Source of the DNA: Coptodactyla brooksi
Taxonomy: Eukaryota; Arthropoda; Insecta; Coleoptera; Scarabaeidae
DNA: 20,467 nt
Assembly (NCBI GenBank): GCA_033557675.1
Contig: JAWQRM010000681.1
Coordinates: forward strand, 1-20,467
Direction of reading: 5' to 3'
The position numbers and the translations under genes are program-made. Below, in pieces: positions 1 through 9,624 of the stretch (positions are counted from its first letter, which is position 1; the number at the start of each line of letters is the position of its first letter). The notes under the pieces are model-generated. The model did no database searches. It saw only the letters and a list, made by a program, of their open reading frames with translations, and was not told the origin of the DNA.

Positions 1-589
1 ACCTTAAATAGAAGAGAATTGACGAAATGTGCCGAAGAGGCGTCCCAATCACGCTGAGACCGTAAGGTAGAAAGTAATCACCTAATGAGAGCAAAATAAA
101 AGGATATATACTTTTATCAGGATAAAATTGAAATTAACATTATATTATAACATCTTAATTCTTTTTAGGTGGCAATATCAGATCTAAATTTAGGCTTTAT
201 GTTTTACCACATTTTCTTCCATTCATTTCGTACCTTAATAATTAGGAGTATTAATGCTGCTTCATGGTGCATCCTGTCACAGAATCATTGAAAATGAAAT
301 AAAAGCTATTGAAATGGTACTGTACTTCGAGAGATATCCAGACATGTGAGACATCCACGTTTGTATTCCGCGTATTAGATACTAAAGTATGCTACATACA
401 TTGTCATATTTTTCTTAAGTGTCCTAATACTTTTAGGGCGATTTTTTCAATTATGTTGTACATTTCTTGTTAGATGCGTTTTAGCTATCAAACACAACAA
501 AGGGGAAAAAACGGAAGAAGAAAGCGCAACGATAACATCAACTTCATAGAGCGCCGAAGCAATTCCTTGGCAGTAATTAAATTGCACCT
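1..589. other. Spacer without recognisable gene
   Basis: AT-rich sequence with many stops in all frames. I see no transposon ends, splice-framed open reading frame or RNA gene here. A 106-codon open frame begins at 474 and runs into the CpG-rich block to its right; its composition is low-complexity and basic at the N-terminus and it matches no family I know, so I do not call it a gene. Confidence 0.5.
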
Positions 590-1130
590 TTGCCTGGGGG
601 CCCTCCCAGTGCAGGACTTAAACAGGATTACGGCCCTTCGGGCGCAGGATCATTGTTCGAACGGAATCCCATCAGGAACGAGAACCACTCAGGCCTTCGC
701 CTTTCAATTGCATTACCCGTATCAAAAAAACTCCCTACCTAAGATGAAATTTCAAAATTTCCTGCACACACATACCGGAGGCCTCTATTCATAGTTCGTA
801 ATGTGAACGCCCGGGAGCGCGACGGAAAACCGTTCGAGGCGTGCCAGAAAGAGATAGCATGAGCGGGGAACGCGAGCCTCGCAATAATTTGGGGTCTTTG
901 AGCGGCCTAATAAATTCAATTTTCATCCCGTCTCTTGCATCCTCGCCAGCCCGGATGCTCTGCGGAACAATGGACTGCTAATAACAAACCGAATCAAGAG
1001 CTACGCTATAATAGTTTTCGTGATGCGAACGCTTGCACGTTTCGGATGATGAAAGAGAAAAGTGACGGGGATGGGAACAATTAATTTTAGCGGACTTGGA
1101 GGCGTACATTAGATCGGTAATGCGATCATG
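590..1130. promoter_or_regulatory. CpG-rich island, candidate conserved noncoding element
   Basis: This block is visibly richer in G+C and CpG than the DNA on either side, with runs such as CGCCCGGGAGCGCGACGG near 810 and repeated CG dinucleotides through 1110. It has no transposon ends and only one short open frame (474-794), which ends early in the block. In insects such islands inside AT-rich spacer are often enhancers, promoters or conserved noncoding elements. That role is inference; a first exon or non-coding RNA is also possible. Confidence 0.3.
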
Positions 1131-2667
1131 AGTTGCAAACATCTTCTCCAATTATTGAAGGCCTAGCGAGCGTTCTGCTTCTCAATGATTTTCGTACCAT
1201 AGGGAATTAAACTGCCAAATACAATGCTTGCATTGTCTTGTCGTTTATGGTTCATTCCAGTTCACATCAACTAGATGAGAAATTAAAGAAAACGCATGGA
1301 GAGGCGGGAGAAAGGATACAGGAATAGGGATATGTGGCACAGTTTGGTATGGAACAAGAGCAAGGCAACGAAATGATCGAGCAGGTGATCAATGCACAAG
1401 TCGCGATACTACACGAAAAAGAATTACTATAGTAGCCGTAGAACGAACCTGCAAGGACAGAAAATCAATATGGTGTTCAAAAAGGACATTCTGTGACTGA
1501 TGAGGTTTGCATCTTAAAGGACATCCAAGCACAAAATTGTGGACACCATGAGATAACAACAATTCAGAACAAGGGATAAAACGTGAATAACACCGAAAAT
1601 GATAAGGCTGGTAATAGTTTTAGGAAAACTAGAAAACAAAGTAAGATAAGAGACAACGAGCTCAGAACATGTGAGGTATATCCACGCAAATAGTGTACTA
1701 ATTCGAAGTGAGATCGGTAGATTCACATACTTGGATAATCCTCACACATGTGCTTAAACAGATTGGGCTTAATTGTACTTAAAACACAATCACACAATCC
1801 TGCGATGGTTGTGTTTTTTAACTTTTGATAATTGATTTTAACGTTTATAAAACGTTTTTTGCTATAATGTATTCTTTCTTGTTGCTTGTACTAAGCACAG
1901 TTATAGCAAAACAGTTGAGGAGTCTGATGAGAGGGAAAGGGGGGTCAATTCACCCCTTCTGTTTTCTAATGAAAATTACAATAAGTGAGCCTAATTGCCT
2001 ATTTTATTGCATTTTTCATTTATTTCTTTTCGTTAATTTTTGAGAGGTAAGACCTTTTCAAGGGGCACATTGTACCCTTGAAATATTCTCCCCTCCCCCT
2101 CCAGCCCTTTAAATATCCCTTAGGGAATCTAGAACATTTTTTGGGTTGAACACGAAGAGACGGTGGGAGAGTTAGCTCTCCATTGTGAAGTGGATGCCTG
2201 GAGTCGACAGCTTGGCCGAAAATATGAGTAATATTCAAATATATTAATATTTGATTGGTTGTGACAAGACTTAACAAGATGTAACATGTTTATTGGCAGC
2301 TATTTTTCACAGCCTTATCGAAAGAAGGTCAACGCTTTATACACATCTGTGATAAATTTTCAACCTTATTACGGGGGGATTCTGGTTTACCGGATCCAAA
2401 AAATCGATTTTTCAACAATGGCCTTAATCAATAGTATTATATTCGGAGAATATCGTATTAAAATTTTAAAGCAGAATTCGAAGTACTTTTCGAATGATAG
2501 CCTGTAAAAGTTTGCGCGCCGAGTTGGGAATCCAGCCTCGCGCGCTCTGCGTGGTTCGGTTTCTTAATTAGCATTTGAAAGGGGATTATCGGTTCTGTAA
2601 ACATATTCGAGCAATCGAGACAACAGTTTAAAATTACAAACAAAATTCATTTATTTATTTGGATATA
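1131..2667. other. Spacer without recognisable gene
   Basis: Only short, unconvincing open frames occur (for example 1825-2043 plus and 2020-2277 minus). A short plus-strand frame near 1330-1430 gives a glutamate- and glutamine-rich peptide of about 34 residues, too little to call. Short G-run/C-run inverted repeats lie at about 1941-1956 and 2059-2080. A small CpG-rich patch (GCGCGCC type) sits at about 2512-2555. No family was recognised. Confidence 0.45.
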
Positions 2668-3185
2668 CAATACTGGCCATAAAGATATCACTGTTTGGTA
2701 GTTTTTTTTTAAATGTTGTCATAACTTTCTTCAAAGTTAATCAAATCAGCTGAAATTTTGTAGACTTACGAAACATCGTATTCCCGTCATATGTGACTAT
2801 CTGATTTGATCTTGTGGTATAACTAAATGCTAATTAGGAAGAATCGATATTTCATAGGAAATGCAGTTTTACATGTTTCGTTAATTTCAAACGTTTTCGT
2901 GTGGTTTTGGACCTATATTAATTTGTTATTGCCTGGGCCACCGAGAACAATCTAAAACCGCATTAAAAAAGGTTCAATATGAAAAAAGTTAAAATTGATG
3001 GTTTTTTGACTTGTTAATTTTTGAGTTTTCATTCATTTCGTGCATCCCCAAATGTTAACAGGTTGTCAAATGTAATCTGGACGTGGTCCAGAAAAACATC
3101 CTTGAAAAATTTCAGAGCGGTTCGATAAAATTGAAAAAATATATTATGGAGAAACCAACTAGTGCTATCTTTATGGCCAGTACTG
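2668..3185. mobile_element. Miniature Tc1/mariner-like element with 32-bp inverted ends
   Basis: The left end (2668-2699) and the reverse complement of the right end (3154-3185) match at 28 of 32 positions, sharing the core TACTGGCCATAAAGATA. Each end is flanked by TA (2666-2667 and 3186-3187), the target duplicated by Tc1/mariner transposases. The interior, about 450 bp, has no transposase-like frame, so this is a nonautonomous copy. Inside both ends there is a looser shared segment of the type CTGAAATTTT (about 2750 and 3110), as expected for longer decayed inverted repeats. The superfamily is inferred from the TA flanks and the end sequence. Confidence 0.6.
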
Positions 3186-3599
3186 TAGGTCAAGGCATAA
3201 GTTAAGCACATATGCACATATTTGTTAAAAATTCAGATTGGCTTACAAACAAAAGGTTTTAGTGAACGCTACAACGAAGAGGCGACTTACGAGACAGCAG
3301 TCTAATGATACAAAATGAATTATATGGGGAAATTGAAGGACTCCTGTAGGAAGAATTGCTGATTAACCTTATAACTTTATGATTGCTATAAGTTATCAAG
3401 AAATTATACCTTTCAGATGCCAAAACTTTAAACGCGTTTTTCTCAAAACCGTATTTTTGAAGTTTGTGTACACGATAGAGAAAAATCTAATTGATTTATC
3501 AAGTTCTACCTGAGTTCATTTTATTTGTTGTTTGTTTCTTCTCTGCGTAAAAAATCATTTAAACTGGTTTTCTCATATTAAAAAGGCGAAACTGTCAGT
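3186..3599. other. Spacer without recognisable gene
   Basis: AT-rich sequence. Near 3600-3620 the polypyrimidine-AG string ...AACCTTTTAG precedes a DPNFKS-like reading that leads into the fragment to the right, so part of that element's upstream coding sequence may be hidden at the right edge in another frame. Nothing else is recognisable. Confidence 0.4.
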
Positions 3600-3936
3600 T
3601 TCTCAATTTTTAATAACCTTTTAGATCCGAACTTCAAATCAGAGAAGATTCAAGAATATGCAGCAGAAGTACAAAAACCTAGGTTGTTCCATGAGCTTAA
3701 AGGTTTACTTCCCAATTTCACATCTGGACTACTTTCCTCAAAATTTGGGTGCAGTTAGCGAAGAAATGGATGAGAGATTTCATCAGGACATCAAAGGAAT
3801 GAAAAGGAGCTATAAAGGAAGATGGTGTACTACGATGATATCTGACTATTGCTGGATTTTACACCGACATGAACCCCATAGAGAACATAAAAGGAAAAAC
3901 CCGAAGCAGAGCATGGGCGCTTCAAAGAAACTTTAA
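3600..3936 (+). pseudogene. C-terminal fragment of a multicopy arthropod FHQDI...DYCW protein
   Basis: The frame from 3658 (92 codons) carries, in order, YKNLGCSMSLKVYF, SHLDYFPQNLGAVSEE, ERFHQDIKGM, YKGRW and DYCW, followed by a basic tail. I recall the series LGC.MS-K-HFL-SHLDFFP-NLG-VSDE-GERFHQDI---YQGRW---M-ADYCW from the C-termini of many repeated hypothetical proteins in insects and spiders; their function is unknown to me and they behave like mobile-element proteins. Before the ATG, the DNA at about 3625-3655 reads DPNFKS in a different frame, which fits the segment that usually precedes this motif, so the copy is probably frameshifted at that point. The ATG at 3658 is then only an internal methionine. 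No upstream body of the protein is visible, so this is a truncated fragment. The family match is from memory. Confidence 0.6.
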
Positions 3937-4270
3937 ATCAAATGTAAAATACACAATTATAATTTGTAGGAGAAACCGTTACTTGAGCCTCATATCTATG
4001 CAATCTTTTGACTTTTTTATACATTTTTAAAGAGATGTGCGAAAAATCCTGACGTGATTGGAAAAATGAAGAACATTTTCGGATTCAGAGCTAAAAAATA
4101 CATAGAGATCAATTAAAAGTTAAAAAACAAATTAATTTAAGCCTTCAAATGTTGAAGGCTTGTGCTATGTAAGAGTGGAAGTAATCAGCAAATACAGGAT
4201 TTATAACATATAATGTACCAGATATAATATGGGCTGTAAGAACAAGTATATTAAAATTTATTATTGGGAC
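3937..4270. other. Spacer left of the foldback element
   Basis: AT-rich sequence, with a short direct repetition of the type CTTCAAATGTTGAAGGCTT near 4142. I see no gene or RNA. Confidence 0.45.
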
Positions 4271-4706
4271 CAGTGACGTGAATTGGTAAATTACTGTGGT
4301 AATACACCGTGGTTTAAACGTGTCTGGATGACCCATCTACCTGCTTCATTGGGTATAAGGAAACGGGTCAGTTTTATTGCTCCAAAAAGGTCTCTCTACT
4401 CTTATGACTGGAGGGACTATCTAATCTTCCAGGTAGTTTATGATGGGCCGTTCAAATAGTTTAAAGGACAATTTTAAAAAATAATATAAACTATATTTTA
4501 TCAACTGTATTAAATAAAATAAATTTTATCATAATCATAAACTTCCTGGCAGATTAGATGGTCCATCCAGTCGTAAAAATAGAAATCTTTTTTGGAGCAA
4601 TAAAACTTACTCTTTCCCTTATGCCCAACGAAGCAGGTAGATGGGTCATCCAAACAGGCTTAATTCACGGTAAATTACCACGGTAATTTACCAATTCACA
4701 TCACTG
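4271..4706. mobile_element. Foldback miniature hAT-type element
   Basis: About 174 bp at the left (4271-4444) is repeated inverted at the right (4534-4706), with an AT-rich loop between them. The arms share long identical stretches, such as GGATGACCCATCTACCTGCTTC, read in opposite directions. Both ends begin CAGTG. The 8 bp outside each end are ATTGGGAC (4263-4270) and ATTGAGAT (4707-4714): 6 of 8 match, both differences are transitions, and both fit the hAT target preference nTnnnnAn. A subterminal near-perfect palindrome of two 11-bp arms lies at 4669-4692. There is no transposase frame, so this is a nonautonomous copy that would need a transposase elsewhere. The end sequence and 8-bp duplication support hAT; the exact family is unknown. 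Confidence 0.7.
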
Positions 4707-5289
4707 ATTGAGATAACGATTATGCGTAGCAGGCGACGTGTTGTATAAGAAAAAGGGTTAGAAGTACAAAATAATATCTAACGATTGGACGTAACGAGAT
4801 AGACGATAGTATCACAATATAGAAAACACTGAAAGAAGTACAAGTCTTGGAATTGCAAAGGGCCATGAGCAATATATGTATATGACAAACCCATATTAAC
4901 ACTAACACTTCTTGTTCTTACCAAAAGGGATATAAAACTGGGGGTTGGATGTACCTAAATATGGAACTGCTCTCCATGAGCAAGAAGTGTAAACCAAACA
5001 AATGGACGTTCATCATAGTTAACAAAAAGTGGGTAATATCGAGACTGGCACATGTTCTGAGGACAGGACATGTCGTCTACTTTAATAACCCAAAAGTGTT
5101 GTGACGAATCAGGATCTACGTAGAATAATCTGGAAAGCTATTAAAATAAAAAAATCAGTCACACCGATTGTGAGTAAACAAGAGTTGGCTCACAAGAAGC
5201 TGGCTTCCGATTCTAACCAATAGAGTCCACTTCATGCAATATACATCAAGGAGGCAACAGATTCACAAACAGCAAGCAAGTCTAACAAA
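4707..5289. other. Spacer without recognisable gene
   Basis: Scattered short frames only. There is no inverted-repeat structure beyond the element to the left, and no recognisable motif. Confidence 0.45.
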
Positions 5290-5620
5290 CAATAAGCGCC
5301 TAATCAAAGCGTCTTATACTGCACACAGTGAGGATGTCAATTCTTTCAAATTCTGCTGGCATTGTCCCAACTAAATTTATCAAATATTCTAAATATAATA
5401 ATTCTAATCCCCATTAATAAATTCCATCTCAGTAAATGTTCTTCTCTGCTCATCCATATTTCATATTAAGCAATTTCTCATCTATTAAAGTACCATGAGA
5501 CTGCAATAAATCAGTCACATCTTCAGATACTATTTCTGGATCCAATTGTTGTGCGATTCATCCTTTCTTTTGAGACCATTCTGTGCTTAAATTTTGAACT
5601 TTTGAACAAACCTGAAATAA
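5290..5620 (-). pseudogene. Possible Tigger/pogo-like transposase C-terminal remnant
   Basis: On the minus strand, 5545 down to 5462 reads without a stop as LDPEIVSEDVTDLLQSHG followed by TLIDEKLLNM. This resembles the acidic EDVEELL-SH---LT-EEL segment found after the DDE domain in Tigger/pogo-type (CENP-B-like) transposases. Immediately upstream the same frame gives a tryptophan-containing stretch ending in a TGA stop. Downstream, fragments such as DEQRRTFTEMEF appear in another frame with stops between them. No catalytic DDE domain, HTH or inverted ends are visible. The match is weak and from memory; a chance acidic frame is the main alternative. Confidence 0.3.
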
Positions 5621-6661
5621 ATCAATACTTACCCAAATCTTTTGATTTTGGTTGGTGCCCAAATAGGAAAATCTGCTGCTACTTATATAGTCAGTTCATT
5701 CCACCGAAGTACAATATTTACAAAGCATAATGAAGCAAGGCGTAATAGGATATTGACAAGCACAATATCAGCGAAGCGCAATAAAACGAAGTACGCCTGT
5801 ACAGATATTTACAGCAAAATTGGAATCCAGTTTAATTTATATGACTTACTTCTAATTCTCTATTATGCATAGAAGCGTATGGCCTGCAGTTAAGTCTGCA
5901 ACCAAAGATATGATAAATGTAATTCGCTGTTTCAATTTTACTTGTTTAATTCGATTTAATTTAATTTGTTAATCAAATCTTAGTTTATGTAAGTAAATCC
6001 ATTTTAAGTCTTTCTAATATGACAGTGACATTAATATTAATGTTTGAAAGATGATCTAGAAAATTATTCACAAATTAATTGAATGAATATTACAATTGTC
6101 ACATTATAGGTTTCGTGAAATATTTATTACTGTCAGTATTAAGGCTATGTCAGTATTAAGGTAAAAAGGTAGAACATGTTTCGTCGTTATGTCCATATTT
6201 CAAAATTTTCTATGACATCGGTATCGCCGCCTCGTAGATTCTTAAAATAGCAACCTATGATTACTTAACTAATTTTCACTCCATATCCTTGGCATTGTTT
6301 TAGATAAACTGTCAATAGAAGAGTTTTTCAATCTAAGTGTACTATGAATGAATGTTATGTAATAAATTTTCTATTTTTATTAGTCACTATGAAGAATCGT
6401 TTCAGACAAGATTGTTACTACTTTGAGACAAAAGTATAAGCATGGTTTTGATAAAAATCGTCAAAACGGCGCAGTGAACTTTTCGGATGACTCTCAAGTC
6501 TGCTGTTGTAAGGACGTGATAAGTTTATGAGTAGCTACTGAAAGAACGCAATATACAACTTTTGCATAAAAAAAATCTTCGGGTTGTCCTTAAAAGGCCT
6601 GTACCATGGTTTACCACACCTTTACAAGTAATCTACGTACCAAATTCCTTAGTTTTGTGGT
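5621..6661. other. Spacer without recognisable gene
   Basis: AT-rich. An open frame of 76 codons (5642-5872 plus) has no recognisable domain, repeat or signal peptide and lacks neighbouring support, so I do not call it. The stretch 5930-6120 is very rich in T and A with short TTAATTT-type repetitions. No other structure is supported. Confidence 0.45.
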
Positions 6662-6744
6662 CAGTAGAGTACATATATGTACTCTACTGGCTATATGACT
6701 ATATAATCGTAATGTGAAAAGTATTACGATTATAGAGTCATTTA
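6662..6744. repeat. Perfect 28-bp palindrome followed by a 22-bp-arm hairpin
   Basis: 6662-6689 is a perfect palindrome with 14-bp arms (left arm CAGTAGAGTACATA). It is followed directly by an inverted repeat with arms 6692-6713 and 6723-6744 (20 of 22 positions paired) around a 9-base loop. The motif ACTCTACTGGCTA from the right edge of the palindrome recurs as a direct copy at about 6763-6776. The nested symmetry suggests the end or core of a foldback or miniature element, but I find no target duplication or known family signature. A role as a transcribed hairpin is possible but unproven. Confidence 0.6.
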
Positions 6745-6864
6745 TATCTTCAGACTTTGGAGACTCTACTGGCTAAATGAAGAAATTTAGCACATACATG
6801 GTTTGGGTTAAATTATATTATTTTGAGGTCAGAAAACTGTGATAAAGTGATGTACAAGCCCACT

Positions 6865-7490
6865 TTTCAAGCCCACCCTATGGCGTGTGTTTCTATGTGG
6901 TCTGGCCCTTTTTTCTCCTGCCTAGCTGGCAGGAAAGAGGGTCCAATGAAGTAATTCTCGATGATACCAACCATACACATTGGAGGAAAATTGTTGTTGA
7001 TGTCGCTCTTGACAAATCGCTTGTGGATTGTCTTTTGCCCACTGGTGGTTGTTATGGAAATTTATAATTGCCGTTTCAGTAAATCAATAAAATGCACTTT
7101 ATATTGATACTCAGGAACTAGACACTGCTAAAAAAACAATCTACAGAAAATCAGCCGCGGTTCGAATTCGGCTTCTAAGAGAGGTTGAACCAGCTGGATA
7201 TGGTATGGATACAATAATTTTTCTCGTAGCACTTCCCCTACTATTGCATTAGATACTTATAATTCTGTAGCTATTATTCTAGTAGCTGCTTCTAGATTCT
7301 CTTCAACCATCTCTAAAATTCGTTCCTCTAAATGAGGAGTTCTCACTGTTCTTGCAGGCTCCAAATCTGCAAGTTTCCTATCTCGCACAAACGGCAGTGA
7401 TTGGAGGCATAGGTTTTCTTGTTAGGACAACGCCTTTAAGGATATGTTGCCTACTAAGCTCGCACAGTTTCTCTGGCGTTCCCATTAGAT
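6865..7490 (-). pseudogene. Decayed Tc1/mariner-superfamily transposase with DUF4817-like N-terminus
   Basis: Read on the minus strand from about 7490, the frames give NGNARE (about 7485) and YP-RRCPNKKT-ASNHCRLCEIGNL, typical of the N-terminal DUF4817-like helix-turn-helix region of a common arthropod transposase. After a frameshift, the DNA from about 7400 to 7140 reads RTPHLEERILEMVEENLE, then a TAA, then LREKLLYPYHIQLVQPL and FEPRLIFC, which are the second helix-turn-helix and linker. The catalytic part begins with FTETAI where FTDEATF is expected, so the first catalytic aspartate seems lost. It continues with NFHNNHQWA-DNPQ and, in another frame, ENYFIGP-FLPAR (about 6920). At least three frameshifts or stops break it. 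The C-terminal part and the inverted ends are not clear. The protein would have cut and pasted its own element; this copy cannot. Confidence 0.65.
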
Positions 7491-7990
7491 AGTAAGGAAA
7501 CAGCTATTTGACAATCAGTTAAAACAAAAAACAATCAAGCCCAGTTAGATCTTAAATACCTTTTCTCGTAAGAAAAATACAAAAGAAGCTGTGTTTCCAT
7601 AAGGAAACATCTTGGATCAAATGCTCTTATGAACTTTTTTCACATGGAGAATCAACAGATTGCGTCTACATAGCTTGGGCCCATCTCATAGAAACAATCT
7701 GCGTAGTACAATAGACGTTATTCAGATGTTCCTGCGATTGGAAAACGTTGGGCTAGGTTTTCGGGTACTGACCGCATGAAAGGATTGAAGTTGCTTGTCC
7801 TGCGTTTGAATGACACCTCAGTCACCTTTTTTAAGATCGCGTAGTGCATAAGCGGCGAAGCTCCGTTGTTAATCTTGTATTTGTGAGTTGCGAGTGATTC
7901 TTTGTGGGACTTTTGTTTATAGATGATGTCTATACTGGAGTCTGTAATCCATTCTGTTTTTCAAAATACACCAGATGTATATGCTTAAAT
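7491..7990. other. Spacer between two transposase pseudogenes
   Basis: About 500 bp without a recognisable domain in any frame. It may hold untranslated or terminal parts of the flanking elements, but I could not find matching inverted ends. Nothing else is supported. Confidence 0.4.
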
Positions 7991-8625
7991 TCATTGTATT
8001 TTAGTCAGAAAAACTAAAATACTCTCAGGAAATTTGTGGATACCACTCCAAAAAAAGTTCTTCTCTTTTGAGGCAAACCACTCATCAAGTTCGGACGTCT
8101 TTGTTGATAATTCGGCATTTTCTCACGCAGAGCACTGTGCAATTTGATCAGTTATTGGTGGTAGCGGTGGGCATTGACAGCTTCACCAGCATCCCATAGT
8201 AGACGATGCTGATCTCACCAAACACATTGTCTTCCCTCCGAAGATACAGCATTGTCTTCCGTTCGCAGCGATTTGGTCTTGGGAAAATAGTTGATGGTTG
8301 CAGGGACGAATCCGATGCAGGAATGACTTTCTTTTTTGTCTGGCGAGCAAGATTTCCGATCTTTGAACTTTTCCCATGGCACGTAGACGCGTGGAAATGA
8401 CTGGTTGAGTAACGCCCAATTGCTCGGCAAGTATTTTTTTGCGATTCGGTATCGTCCTGGTCCAAAAGAGTCTGCAATTCATGGTCCTCAACCTTCCTGG
8501 GCCGATTTTCACGTTTCTTGTTGCTGAGGTCAAAATTACAGTCTTTAAACCGATGAAACTAATCTCTGCCTGTTGTTTCCGATAAAGCATTGTCATACGC
8601 TTCTACAAGCATTCATAAAACTAAA
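7991..8625 (-). pseudogene. mariner transposase pseudogene with large internal deletion
   Basis: On the minus strand from about 8615 the DNA reads EAYDNALSETTGRD, a TAG, then FHRFKDCNFDLSNKKRENRP and KVEDHELQTLLDQDDTESQK. After a frameshift in an A-run it gives ILAEQLGVTQPVISTRLRAMGK, the typical helix-turn-helix of mariner transposases. RQKRKSFLHRI and SIVYYGML follow in shifted frames. After NYQQRR (about 8115) it jumps directly to LDEWFASKEKNFFWSGIHKF (about 8095-8040), the usual C-terminus, ending at a TGA at 7991-7993. The segment that should lie between, holding the second and third catalytic aspartates (HDNAPSH and SPDLAPSDYHLF), is absent, so roughly 100 codons are deleted. The first about 35 residues are also missing. 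The copy is dead. The family call rests on many motifs in the right order; the subfamily is not certain. Confidence 0.85.
7996..8022. repeat. 10-bp perfect hairpin at the 3' end of the mariner frame
   Basis: GTATTTTAGT at 7996-8005 pairs perfectly with ACTAAAATAC at 8013-8022 around a 7-base loop. It overlaps the last codons of the mariner C-terminus. It could be chance in AT-rich DNA or a decayed element end. No T-run follows that would suggest a terminator. Confidence 0.4.
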
Positions 8626-9084
8626 CATGATTACCAATAGAAAAATGTACGTTGGTGTATGATATTGCTGACGATGTGCACTAATTAATGTTCACAGATT
8701 ATAAACCCATAATTAAACAGTACTGGCATATCCGTGGTAGCTTACTACGTTCACTAACGCCATCTATGAGCAAACAGCGGATTTAAGCTTATACACCATG
8801 TCACATTTCATGTCATTATATCGTAGCTTTTTCTCGTAGGCCGATCGATTATCTTAATATTCTAGAGCTATATCCGTTATTTGTCTAGTGTGCAGATACG
8901 AGTTTTTATAAATTTATTCTCACAACAAAACTACAAACAGGATATAATGTCCTTCAAATTACAATAGCAAAGTGTGATGCCAAATAACCATACACAGAGA
9001 AAACCCATCCTAAACTTTATATATGTACATTCGTTTGTAATATAACGAACTCGAGTGAATTACATATCTATTACCATACGAGTG
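8626..9084. other. Spacer without recognisable gene
   Basis: This region lies just upstream of the mariner coding remnant on its minus strand, so it may contain the element's 5' end, but no inverted-repeat partner to the 3' side is visible. No coding domain is recognised. Confidence 0.4.
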
Positions 9085-9420
9085 GGCTGTGATATATCAA
9101 GAACGGCACCGGTTCCGGTCTGTTTTATTACCTGGCTGCCGCGGTAGCGCCATCTCTCTATCTCATTGGACGACCAGTCGACGACCGACACAGGCTCGTT
9201 TATTCGGTACACTCCGGCATTTAATAAGCCATAATTGATAAAGTTGGCGCGGAAGGAATCCCAGGCATTCCGCCGCCGCTTAATCCGGTACCGATACTTC
9301 GTTTAAATTGTTTGCGGTCGCTCACTAAGCTGGAATAATTGAGGTATCGTGTGCATTGTTACCGTTTCGGTCCGGTTGCGATGTATTCTCACACGTTTCG
9401 GTTATACGTGCCTTGCCATA
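9085..9420. promoter_or_regulatory. CpG-rich island, candidate conserved noncoding element
   Basis: A sharply bounded CpG-rich stretch in AT-rich DNA, with local symmetric motifs such as CACCGGTTCCGGT (about 9107) and CCGGTACCG (about 9285), and GCCGCGGTAGCGCCATCT (about 9137). It has no long open frame in any of the six frames and no transposon ends. The composition suggests constraint, as in an enhancer or promoter. It could instead be a CpG-rich repeat. No transcription start or TATA box can be assigned with confidence. Confidence 0.35.
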
Positions 9421-9624
9421 TTATGCATACAAAGGGAAGTACGCAGAAATACCGAGAGCTTATGAATGTTGTTGTGAAATTATTATTATAACATTGGTAC
9501 GCTAATAAGTTACAAGGTTTTTTGCAAACATCATGTTAATTTATTAAGGGAATTTCAAGCGTGAGTCTAATAATGCACCCACAATTTAACGAAAATCATG
9601 TAACACTGTCAACCATTGTCAGTA
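9421..9624. other. Spacer left of the piggyBac copy
   Basis: AT-rich DNA with no recognisable feature. Confidence 0.4.

Noticed and set aside
474..794. 106-codon plus-strand open frame
   Set aside because: The longest simple frame in the left part, but it has no recognisable domain, starts in AT-rich DNA and crosses into a CpG-rich block where stops are rarer by composition.
1941..2080. GGGGT...ACCCC and CAAGGG...CCCTTG short inverted repeats as a possible small element
   Set aside because: Arms of only 5-6 bp with different sequences, and no target duplication.
1514..2507. Four open frames of 70-85 codons on both strands
   Set aside because: They overlap or alternate in strand, have no motif and are of a length expected by chance.
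7150..7175. GGTTCGAATTC resembling a tRNA B box
   Set aside because: No A box or cloverleaf upstream. On the minus strand it is codons of the transposase (AEFEPRL).
8206..8400. Plus-strand 64-codon frame
   Set aside because: Antisense shadow of the mariner transposase remnant.
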